NCBI RefSeq assembly: GCF_002993365.1
Contig: NZ_PVNP01000152.1
Coordinates: forward strand, 1 to 64,000
Source: Marisediminitalea alba
Lineage (GTDB): Bacteria > Pseudomonadota > Gammaproteobacteria > Enterobacterales > Alteromonadaceae
Direction of reading: 5' to 3'
Length of the DNA stretch: 64,000 bases
In this document: one piece after another, positions 57,017 to 63,568 of the stretch
Layout of the letters: the number at the start of each line of letters is the position of its first letter
How positions within the stretch are numbered: position 1 is the first letter of the stretch
Notes under the pieces: generated by a model
The model's input: only the letters and a program-made list of their open reading frames with translations
What the model was told of the DNA's origin: nothing
Databases searched by the model: none
Translations under genes and position numbers: made by a program

Positions 57017-57417
57017 ACGAAAACCACACCATTGGCCAGCTGGCCAAGACAGCAGGTGTCAACGTCGAAACCATCCGCTACTACGAACGCCGTGGTTTGA
57101 TCCGTCAACCACCCAAACCCGCAGAGGGATACCGTACCTACCCAAACGCAACCTTGGCTCGGATTTTATTCATCAAACGCGCCCAGGAACTGGGTTTTAC
57201 GCTGGAGGAGATCAACAACCTGCTGTCATTGGGCGAGTCGCATTGCTCGGAAGTCCAGGAGCTGGCCGAAGCAAAGCTGGCCAGCGTGCGTGAAAAAATT
57301 AACGATCTACACCGCCTGCAACAGGTGTTGGAAGAGCTCGTCACACAGTGCCGGACCAATCCTGACAATGCGGCATGTCCTATTGTTGAATCCCTCCAAC
57401 CTGCTCCTCGTCAATAA
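57013..57417 (+). CDS. merR: Mercury-responsive regulator MerR
   Basis: Protein of 134 residues with the MerR helix-turn-helix (TIGQLAKTAGVNVETIRYYERRG) split as TIGQLAKTAGVNVET and IRYYERRGLI, then a dimer helix. The three Cys are 78 (SHCSE), 113 (TQCRT) and 122 (AACPI); the spacing of 35 and 9 residues equals that of Tn501/Tn21 MerR. It is read in the same direction as merT, not divergent from it as in Tn21, and its ATG overlaps the stop of the ATPase. Confidence 0.92.
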   Translation: MNENHTIGQLAKTAGVNVETIRYYERRGLIRQPPKPAEGYRTYPNATLARILFIKRAQELGFTLEEINNLLSLGESHCSEVQELAEAKLASVREKINDLHRLQQVLEELVTQCRTNPDNAACPIVESLQPAPRQ

Positions 57418-57429
57418 AAGGCATTGGAC

Positions 57430-57460
57430 TTGACTCCGTACCTTGGTACGGGACTTACAC
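57430..57460 (+). promoter_or_regulatory. MerR-type promoter/operator of merTP
   Basis: -35 TTGACT (57430-57435), 19-bp spacer, -10 TTACAC (57455-57460). The spacer holds the palindrome ccgtac/gtacgg, as in the classical mer operator TTGACTCCGTAC. The long spacer needs MerR twisting with Hg(II). Confidence 0.88.
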
Positions 57461-57493
57461 TGATTTCACTAGGTCAATAAAGTGGAGTCGGCG

Positions 57494-57853
57494 ATGGCAG
57501 GAAAAGAGTCATTCACCAACACAAGGCTACCTATCATCGGTGGCATTACCGCTGCCACCGTCGCCAGCCTGTGTTGTGTTGGGCCTTTTGTGCTCCTGTC
57601 ACTGGGTATCAGCGGGGCCTGGATCGGTAACCTGACTGTATTGGAGCCCTACCGTCCCGTATTCATCATGCTTGTTATGTTGTTGCTCGGTTGGGCTGGC
57701 TGGCAGGTTTATCGACCGGTCGATACCTGTGAACCGGGAACCGTCTGCGCTGTGCCGCAAACTCGGAAACGGCGGCAAATGGTTTTCTGGATCGCTGCAA
57801 TCGTGGCGCTGGTGCTCGTCACCAGCACCTACTGGATTCCTCTGTTCGCATGA
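57494..57853 (+). CDS. merT: Mercuric ion transporter MerT
   Basis: From ATG 57494 (GGAG upstream) the protein is 119 residues with three TM segments. The Cys pair 27-28 (SLCCVGPF) in the first TM and Cys 79 and 85 (CEPGTVC) in the loop are the Hg-relay Cys of MerT. It moves Hg(II) from MerP into the cytoplasm. GTG 57482 is an in-frame alternative. Confidence 0.92.
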   Translation: MAGKESFTNTRLPIIGGITAATVASLCCVGPFVLLSLGISGAWIGNLTVLEPYRPVFIMLVMLLLGWAGWQVYRPVDTCEPGTVCAVPQTRKRRQMVFWIAAIVALVLVTSTYWIPLFA

Positions 57854-57870
57854 ACACTCTGGAGCTAACC

Positions 57871-58158
57871 ATGCAGAAAATCATTCTCGGTCTCGTATTC
57901 ACCATCGCCAGCTTCTCGGCCTGGGCCAAGCCACAAACCATCACGCTGGATCTGCCAACCATGAACTGTGCCATGTGCCCGATCACGGTCAAAAAGGCAC
58001 TCACCAAGGTCCAAGGCGTAACAAAAGCCGAGGTCAGTTATGAGCATAAGCAAGCCGTAGTAACCTTTGAGGATTCCCTGACCAACGCTGACAGATTGGT
58101 CGAAGCGACCACCCATGCCGGTTATCCATCGACCATCGTGAAAACGGAAACACCATGA
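57871..58158 (+). CDS. merP: Periplasmic mercury-binding protein MerP
   Basis: From ATG 57871 (GGAG upstream) the protein is 95 residues with a signal peptide (1-19, ends AWA) and a heavy-metal-associated domain with TMNCAMCPITV (Cys 33 and 36). It hands Hg(II) to MerT. The stop overlaps the next gene by ATGA. Confidence 0.93.
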   Translation: MQKIILGLVFTIASFSAWAKPQTITLDLPTMNCAMCPITVKKALTKVQGVTKAEVSYEHKQAVVTFEDSLTNADRLVEATTHAGYPSTIVKTETP

Positions 58159-58391
58159 TGCCAGAGGTGATTTTGCAGTCAGTGCTGACTTGTCCCGAAT
58201 GCGGCCATAAAAAAACAGAATCCATGCCCACCGACGCGTGTCAGTGGTTCTACGAGTGTGAGCAGTGCCATGTTTTATTGAAGCCGAAGCTCGGTGACTG
58301 CTGTGTCTACTGTTCCTATGGCTCGGTACCATGCCCGCCGATACAGTTGTCACAGGGCAATAAAGACACAGGAACCTGTTGCGGCGGTTAA
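58155..58391 (+). CDS. GDCCVxC-domain Cys-rich protein
   Basis: Protein of 78 residues with 11 Cys: CPEC (13-16), CEQC (35-38), GDCCVYC (48-53), and a final CCGG. The GDCCVxC motif defines a small family found near mercury genes; some relatives have selenocysteine at the last motif position, whereas here it is Cys. It is coupled to merP by ATGA. The function is not established; binding Hg(II) in the cytoplasm is an inference from the Cys content and context. Confidence 0.8.
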   Translation: MMPEVILQSVLTCPECGHKKTESMPTDACQWFYECEQCHVLLKPKLGDCCVYCSYGSVPCPPIQLSQGNKDTGTCCGG

Positions 58392-58545
58392 GTGGACCTC
58401 GCAAATCTGCATGTCACTCACCCGGTTAAGTCGATGATTTTCCAGTATCAATCCACCTTCAATGATCTCTGTAAGATTAAGGAGCGAGCCTTGGGAAGGC
58501 CTCTCTATCAAAACGGTTTCCAACCGACTGTAATTTTTACTTCTC

Positions 58546-58576
58546 TTGACTCTATAGCGGCTATAGAGTTTACAAT
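58546..58576 (+). promoter_or_regulatory. MerR-type promoter of the FTR1 permease gene
   Basis: -35 TTGACT (58546-58551), 19-bp spacer, -10 TACAAT (58571-58576). Palindrome ctctatag-cgg-ctatagag fills the spacer. The operator arms are identical to those at 61013-61043. Confidence 0.88.
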
Positions 58577-58621
58577 TGCGATCAATAATCATTAGCGATT
58601 CATGAATAAGAGAACACCGAG

Positions 58622-60610
58622 ATGTTTGATTGCAGATTGCAACGCCTGAAACGAGCCACCCTTCATGCCATCATATTTCTGATGCTGCCACTTTCTCTAT
58701 CTGCCGGGGCGAATGAAGCTGAGATCCCAGACAACGTTACTCAACTCCGGCAACTGGCACAGCTCGCTGAATACATAGGCGTTGATTATGCCGAAGCGGT
58801 GAAAAACGGTCAGGTAATTAATGACAATGAATATCAGGAGATGGTGGAGTTTTCACAACTGATTGTTAGCAAGAGCTCGCTGGCCGCCACTGCTGATGCA
58901 GAGTCACTCGCAGTGCAAGCAATGGCATTGCAGAGGGCCATCCATGATAAGAAAGGTGTTGATGAGATCCGTCAAATGAGTGCCAGCCTACGCGGCACAT
59001 TGTTGGGATTGATGCCACATTTATCCCTGCCGGAACGGATATTACCTCAAGAAAAAATCCGGCCGGTATTTGAGACTAACTGCGGATCTTGCCATGGAGT
59101 ATCTGGTCAAGGTGACGGAGTGCTGGCAGCACAACTCGATCCCGCACCCACGGACTTTACCGATAAAGAGCGGGCATTAAATCGATCAATTTTGGGTTTA
59201 TACGACGCCATTACCAATGGCATTGACGACACCGCCATGCCATCTTTTCAACAACTAACGGAGCAAGAGCGTTGGTCAATGGCATTCTATGTCGGTGGAC
59301 TCGCTTTTCAATCCAGCGAACCTACTCACAATGATTTGAATATTACCAAACTGCAGCTGATTAATCACAACCCACTGCAACTGGCAGCAGCACGCCCTGA
59401 TATAACCCTACAAGCTTTGGAGAGTTTACGCGCTAACCCCTCGGCATTATTCAAGGCATCCCAAGATCCCTTGGCAATCACATGGAATCGACTTCAAGCC
59501 GCCCAAAAAGCGCATCAGAAGGGAGATTTTTCAACCGCAAGTGAACTCGCCGTCAGTGCTTATCTGGACGGTTTTGAACTGATTGAAAACAGCCTCGATG
59601 CGCATGACAAAGCACTGCGCCAATCCATCGAGTCCAACATGATGGCACTACGACAATTGACCAGCCGCCCCGACGTAAACGGAGAATTGGGTGCGCTAAT
59701 GGCGGAGACGCGGCATTTGTTGGATGACGCACAACGTTTGTTATCAGAGTCCACCTTGTCCGAAGGAACTTTATTCACTGCTAGTCTGGTCATATTGTTG
59801 CGCGAAGGCCTGGAGGCATTGCTGGTTATCATTGCCTTAACGACGGTTTTGATAAGAACCGGGCGTCGGGATGCGCTTAAATATGTCCACATAGGCTGGA
59901 TTGCGGCATTACTTGCCGGTGGTGCCACCTGGATCGCCGCTCAATCGTTGATCACGATCAGTGGTGCCAATCGTGAAATCATGGAGGGAATTGCCGCTTT
60001 ATTGGCCGCGTTGGTACTGCTCTATGTTGGGATCTGGATGCATAGCAAAACCCAGGCTGCACAATGGCAAGCCTACATTCAGCAACATGTCGATACCCAA
60101 CTTAAGTCTGGCACCTTGTGGGGGCTGGTGGCGTTGGCATTTGTGGCGGTTTACCGGGAGGTGTTTGAAACCGTATTATTTTATCAATCGCTGTTAACGC
60201 AGGCGGTATCAACCCAATATTCTTCTGTTGGTGGTGGCTTTGCGCTCGGTTTGTTGCTGTTAGCCATATTGGCGTGGGTGTTGATTCGCTTTTCCGTCAA
60301 GCTGCCGATCGCCAAATTCTTTTCAGCCACCACCTACTTGCTGCTAGCGCTGGCATTTGTCCTGATGGGCAAAGCTGTGTCGGCATTACAGGAGGCGGCC
60401 ATCATCGGTATGACGCCATTACCTGTGAGTTTTGAGATTGACTGGATTGGCGTCAAATCCACCTGGCAAGGCGTGCTTGCGCAACTTTCGGTACTTCTGG
60501 TTTACCTGGTATTTTTAATACTATCCAAATCAAAACGCGCAACATCACCGCCGATAACACAGGCGTCCGATTTCAAGCGCGTAAGTGTTACCGCTTCTGA
60601 TGCTGATTAG
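58622..60610 (+). CDS. FTR1-family metal permease with N-terminal cytochrome c (PbrT-like)
   Basis: Protein of 662 residues: signal peptide (about 1-30), helical region, cytochrome c domain with CGSCHG (Cys 154, Cys 157, His 158), a second helical region, and the FTR1 permease with about seven TMs. The two REGLE-type motifs are REGLEALL (about 394) and REVFETVL (about 510). FTR1 proteins import iron after oxidation; PbrT, of the same build, takes up Pb(II). The MerR-type promoter and the PbrR-like gene at its 3' end (overlap 23 bp, opposite strand) favour PbrT. Confidence 0.85.
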   Translation: MFDCRLQRLKRATLHAIIFLMLPLSLSAGANEAEIPDNVTQLRQLAQLAEYIGVDYAEAVKNGQVINDNEYQEMVEFSQLIVSKSSLAATADAESLAVQAMALQRAIHDKKGVDEIRQMSASLRGTLLGLMPHLSLPERILPQEKIRPVFETNCGSCHGVSGQGDGVLAAQLDPAPTDFTDKERALNRSILGLYDAITNGIDDTAMPSFQQLTEQERWSMAFYVGGLAFQSSEPTHNDLNITKLQLINHNPLQLAAARPDITLQALESLRANPSALFKASQDPLAITWNRLQAAQKAHQKGDFSTASELAVSAYLDGFELIENSLDAHDKALRQSIESNMMALRQLTSRPDVNGELGALMAETRHLLDDAQRLLSESTLSEGTLFTASLVILLREGLEALLVIIALTTVLIRTGRRDALKYVHIGWIAALLAGGATWIAAQSLITISGANREIMEGIAALLAALVLLYVGIWMHSKTQAAQWQAYIQQHVDTQLKSGTLWGLVALAFVAVYREVFETVLFYQSLLTQAVSTQYSSVGGGFALGLLLLAILAWVLIRFSVKLPIAKFFSATTYLLLALAFVLMGKAVSALQEAAIIGMTPLPVSFEIDWIGVKSTWQGVLAQLSVLLVYLVFLILSKSKRATSPPITQASDFKRVSVTASDAD

Positions 60611-60995
60611 TGGTTAACGTTTGCAAGATGCCGCACTGTTCGATCGTCCTTCCACTGGAGCAGCTGCGGCGAAGTACTTTCAAATGCTCGCGCAGCTGAA
60701 CCAGCTCCTGAATGCGCGTTTCCACTTGTTGAATGTGCGTATCCATCATGCGATTGACTTGATCACATTGCGCACCCGGTGAGCGTTTTAATGTGAGTAG
60801 CTGGCGGATCTCGGACAAACTGAGATCCAGGTTACGGCAGAGCTTGATAAATAGCAGCTGTTCGACAGCAGCTTCATCGTAAAGTCGAAAATTGCCGTCA
60901 CTACGCTGTGTCGTGCACAGCAACTGTTCTTTTTCATAGTAACGGATAGTTTGCACCGAGCAATCCGTCTTTTTTGCCAGCTCGCCAATCTTCAT
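60588..60995 (-). CDS. PbrR/CadR-type MerR-family regulator
   Basis: Protein of 135 residues. It has a helix-turn-helix (KIGELAKKTDCSVQTIRYYEKE), read as KIGELAKKTDCSVQ and TIRYYEKEQLL, and metal-binding Cys 77 (AQCDQ), 112 (RSCSS) and 121 (EQCGI). From memory the 35- and 9-residue spacing fits PbrR691 (Pb-specific) better than CadR (35 and 7), and the His-rich tail of CadR is missing. It is divergent from the CDF gene, with the operator between them. It likely controls both the CDF gene and the FTR1 gene. Confidence 0.85.
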   Translation of the reverse strand: MKIGELAKKTDCSVQTIRYYEKEQLLCTTQRSDGNFRLYDEAAVEQLLFIKLCRNLDLSLSEIRQLLTLKRSPGAQCDQVNRMMDTHIQQVETRIQELVQLREHLKVLRRSCSSGRTIEQCGILQTLTTNQHQKR

Positions 60996-61012
60996 TTATT
61001 CAATCTCTGTGC

Positions 61013-61043
61013 TTGACTCTATAGTAACTATAGAGTTTAAACT
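61013..61043 (+). promoter_or_regulatory. MerR-type promoter of the CDF transporter gene
   Basis: -35 TTGACT (61013-61018), 19-bp spacer, -10 TAAACT (61038-61043), with palindrome ctctatag-taa-ctatagag. The arms equal those of the FTR1 promoter; only the 3-bp centre differs. The leader of the regulator gene (minus) is on the left. Confidence 0.88.
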
Positions 61044-61072
61044 GCCCACCTTGGATAGAACAAGGGTTTTTT

Positions 61073-61972
61073 ATGACGACCACATGCGGTGGCAATTGCC
61101 AAAATAACGCGACGGAGAACACTCCCCAAATTGCCGAAGTACACGACGCTTCTCATGGCGGCTTTGTTAGTGAGTATCATGTCCCCAAGATGGACTGTCC
61201 TTCAGAGGAAGGCATGATCCGTATGGCGTTGGACAGTGTGCATCCTAAAGTCACATTGGAATTCGATACCCCCAAGCGCAAGGTGAGTGTCTACCATGGT
61301 GATAACGCTGACCTTATTAAAAAAAGAATGCAATCAGTCGGTCTGGGCGCGAGACTTGTCAGTACAATGCCCGTCGCCAGCGAGTCCATCGCCCGTGCGC
61401 AGGCGTCTGCAAAACAGGAGGCAGAAAGAGAAGCTGGCATTCTCAAGTGGCTACTGGCAATCAATGGCATCATGTTTGTCATTGAAATTACTGTCGGCTG
61501 GTGGGCCCAATCCACTGGTTTGATTGCGGACTCCCTGGATATGTTCGCTGATGCCGCCGTCTACGGCGTGGCGCTGTATGCCGTAGGGCACAGTGTGCGG
61601 ATGAAGTTGCGTGCAGCCCATTTTTCCGGTTGGCTTCAGATCATTCTCGCCTTGGGCGCTTTGGGCGAGGTGGTAAGGCGATTAGTATTGGGTAGTGAAC
61701 CGGTTTCCACTTTGATGATGAGCTTCGGGCTTGTTGCCTTGGCGGCCAATGTGACCTGTCTGCTGTTGATTGCCAAAAGCCGGGATAGCGGCGCCCATAT
61801 GAAAGCCAGCTGGATTTTCTCCGCCAATGACGTGATTGCCAATCTAGGGGTGATCCTTGCCAGTGGATTGGTGGCCTGGACGGGCTCACGTTATCCAGAC
61901 TTGGTGATTGGCCTTATCATCGGTTTGATTGTGTTGAATGGTGCGCGCCGTATCTTGCAGCTCAAGTCCTGA
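61073..61972 (+). CDS. CDF-type cation transporter with N-terminal MDCPSE domain
   Basis: Protein of 299 residues. The N-terminus has CGGNCQ, then a heavy-metal-associated-like domain (about 35-100, PKMDCPSEEGMI). The rest has about six TMs of cation-diffusion-facilitator type with the metal-site DSLDMFADA (Asp pair) and FSANDVIANLGVILAS (Asn-Asp pair). The usual C-terminal cytoplasmic domain is missing: the protein stops 6 residues after the last TM. It probably exports a divalent metal, likely Pb(II) or Cd(II) given the operator. Confidence 0.82.
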   Translation: MTTTCGGNCQNNATENTPQIAEVHDASHGGFVSEYHVPKMDCPSEEGMIRMALDSVHPKVTLEFDTPKRKVSVYHGDNADLIKKRMQSVGLGARLVSTMPVASESIARAQASAKQEAEREAGILKWLLAINGIMFVIEITVGWWAQSTGLIADSLDMFADAAVYGVALYAVGHSVRMKLRAAHFSGWLQIILALGALGEVVRRLVLGSEPVSTLMMSFGLVALAANVTCLLLIAKSRDSGAHMKASWIFSANDVIANLGVILASGLVAWTGSRYPDLVIGLIIGLIVLNGARRILQLKS

Positions 61973-62053
61973 GCCGAGCACAATATGAACAACAAGCAAT
62001 GGTCTTTTTTTGATAACTCGCCAATAAAATTTATTTAAAAAGTGGAGTAAAAG

Positions 62054-62626
62054 ATGAAAACTAACAAATTGACAACAGCAGCCTTAACCCTCGGTCTTAC
62101 TTTTGGAGCCGCCTCATTAGCACTGGCACATGGCAATATGCAGGGCAACATGATGCAAGGTTGCAGGGGGATGAATGGCAACATGATGGGTGGCAACATG
62201 ATGGGTGGCAACATGATGGGTGGCAACATGATGGGTGGCAACATGATGGGCGGCAACATGATGGGCGGCAACATGATGATGGGAATGTTCTTCCAGCTGG
62301 ATCTAAGCACTAAGCAACAGCAAGAGATCCAGGCTATTATGACCCAAGCAATGGCGGGCAGGCAAGTGATGATGGCCAATATGCCAGCATATATGGCGGA
62401 ATGTCAGGCATTAACCACGGCACCCACCTTTGATGAAGCTAAAGCCAGAGCAATGCTCGCAAAGCGCCAAGGGGTGATGAGCGAAAATATGCTTACTATG
62501 TTAAAAGCCCGTCACCAGGCCTATCAGCTATTAACACCGGCACAACAGGAGCAATACTTGATATTGATGCAACAAATGTCTGCCAATATGCAAAATATGA
62601 TGGGTAGCCAATCACAACATTATTAA
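62054..62626 (+). CDS. Met-rich Spy/CpxP-like periplasmic protein
   Basis: Protein of 190 residues. It has a signal peptide (1-25, ends LALA), then seven GNMMG-type repeats (about 37-77), then a helical Spy/CpxP-like part with LTPAQQEQYLILMQQ (LTxxQ motif) and AIMTQAM. Periplasmic chaperones of this type bind metals such as copper, zinc or silver. The Met repeats suit soft metals. It starts 81 bp after the CDF gene. Confidence 0.8.
   Translation: MKTNKLTTAALTLGLTFGAASLALAHGNMQGNMMQGCRGMNGNMMGGNMMGGNMMGGNMMGGNMMGGNMMGGNMMMGMFFQLDLSTKQQQEIQAIMTQAMAGRQVMMANMPAYMAECQALTTAPTFDEAKARAMLAKRQGVMSENMLTMLKARHQAYQLLTPAQQEQYLILMQQMSANMQNMMGSQSQHY
62177..62281 (+). repeat. 15-bp tandem repeat, seven copies, in frame
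   Basis: The unit ggcaacatgatgggt occurs seven times from 62177 to 62281 with small changes (gggc in copies 5 and 6; gatg at the end). The 15-bp length keeps the frame and encodes GNMMG, so copy number can vary without breaking the gene. Confidence 0.9.
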
Positions 62627-62636
62627 GGTGAATAAT

Positions 62637-62918
62637 ATGAACGCTATGCACTCTTCCGGCTATTGGGGCAATGGTTGGTGTGATTTTGGGCTTTTTTTTC
62701 CGGGACCGTTTGGCATGATATTTTCGTTATTACTATGGACTGTCATCATATTAGCCTTGGTTAAATTAGTTCAGTTGTTACTGAAAAATAAATCCCAACA
62801 AATCAACAGTAATAAACCAGTTAACAGCCTTGAGCTTTTAAAGGAGCGTTACGCCAGAGGCGATATTGACGAAGAAACATATCAAAAAATAAAACAAGAG
62901 TTGCTCTCACGCTCTTAA
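62637..62918 (+). CDS. Small membrane protein with SHOCT domain
   Basis: From ATG 62637 (AAGG upstream; GTG 62628 is an alternative) the protein is 93 residues. One TM (about 22-44, FGMIFSLLLWTVIILALVKLV) precedes a C-terminal SHOCT domain (LELLKERYARGDIDEETYQKIKQELL, read as LELLKERYARGDID and EETYQKIKQELL). SHOCT modules oligomerise. It follows the Met-rich protein by 10 bp and is common beside metal-resistance genes. Exact role unknown. Confidence 0.82.
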   Translation: MNAMHSSGYWGNGWCDFGLFFPGPFGMIFSLLLWTVIILALVKLVQLLLKNKSQQINSNKPVNSLELLKERYARGDIDEETYQKIKQELLSRS

Positions 62919-62973
62919 ACCAAAACGTTCTCTCATTGCTCTGGCGGTGAGGGAATTCATATCAAGGAGATAA

Positions 62974-63132
62974 TTGTGGGAAACAACCTGGGAAATCCTC
63001 GACCTGGCTCGCTTTGATAAGCGGATAACAGGTAAACGAAAGGCGCTGGGACAATCGGGGATTGAATCCGTAATCAAGGGTGGACTGCTTCGCAGTTTAT
63101 TCCATTTCATTGGGGTTATGTTCGGTTTATGA
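62974..63132 (+). CDS. Small protein of 52 residues, function unknown
   Basis: Not annotated by length-based calling, but its start TTG 62974 has a perfect AAGGAG five bases upstream, and its TGA overlaps the next gene's ATG (ATGA at 63129-63132). The frame reads MWETTWEILDLARFDKRI, then GQSGIESVIKGG and SLFHFIGVMFGL: a charged half and a hydrophobic tail. Such tight coupling argues for a real gene. No family was recognised. Confidence 0.6.
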   Translation: MWETTWEILDLARFDKRITGKRKALGQSGIESVIKGGLLRSLFHFIGVMFGL

Positions 63133-63485
63133 GTCGAAAAGCACTGTCTTATCTGCTGTTACTCTTGATTGCACTGCAATCAGTGACAGCTATGGCTGAC
63201 GTGCATCCCATTAATTATTCGGATACAGCCCCTTATTCCTCTGATTTCATCGATGGCTCATCATCGGGAGTACTGGATAGCTCGACCGCTACTGATCCCA
63301 CTGATCAGAATATGTCCACTGACTGCCTGTTTCATTGCCATCACCATGGCTGCCATTGCCATGTCTATTTATCCGGTAACCTGACTCACCCCAACTTTTT
63401 GCATAAACATTCGTTGCATAACGACTCTCAAGCCCTCATTCCCGAGGCCCCATCCTCGTCGCTGTACCGCCCTCCAATCGCCTGA
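63129..63485 (+). CDS. His/Cys-rich exported protein, CzcI-like
   Basis: Protein of 118 residues with a signal peptide (about 1-23, ends AMA). The core has CLFHCHHHGCHCHVYLSG, a dense His/Cys cluster, and the end is Pro/Ser rich. It sits directly ahead of a CzcC-like gene, the place of CzcI (or CopL-like) metal-sensing proteins in czc clusters. The family call is from context and composition. Confidence 0.65.
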   Translation: MSRKALSYLLLLLIALQSVTAMADVHPINYSDTAPYSSDFIDGSSSGVLDSSTATDPTDQNMSTDCLFHCHHHGCHCHVYLSGNLTHPNFLHKHSLHNDSQALIPEAPSSSLYRPPIA

Positions 63486-63568
63486 TTTTACCGATTATGT
63501 TTTTTCTGTGTTGCCGTTATCGTTGCAACGCGCGGTTTGAATTATCTTAAATAAGTAGGATCTACCAT

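Noticed and set aside
58392..58595. Small plus-strand frame after the GDCCVxC gene
   Set aside because: It runs through a MerR-type promoter and has no ribosome site.
62177..62281. Repeat array as possible CRISPR
   Set aside because: Units are directly joined, 15 bp, without spacers and in a coding frame.
62035..62379. Antisense frame of repeated Pro-Ile-Met-Leu-Pro units
   Set aside because: It is the complement of the GNMMG tandem repeat in a well-supported gene; no start signal.
62907..63110. Minus-strand frame of 67 codons
   Set aside because: The opposite strand holds a frame with AAGGAG and ATGA coupling, which is better supported.
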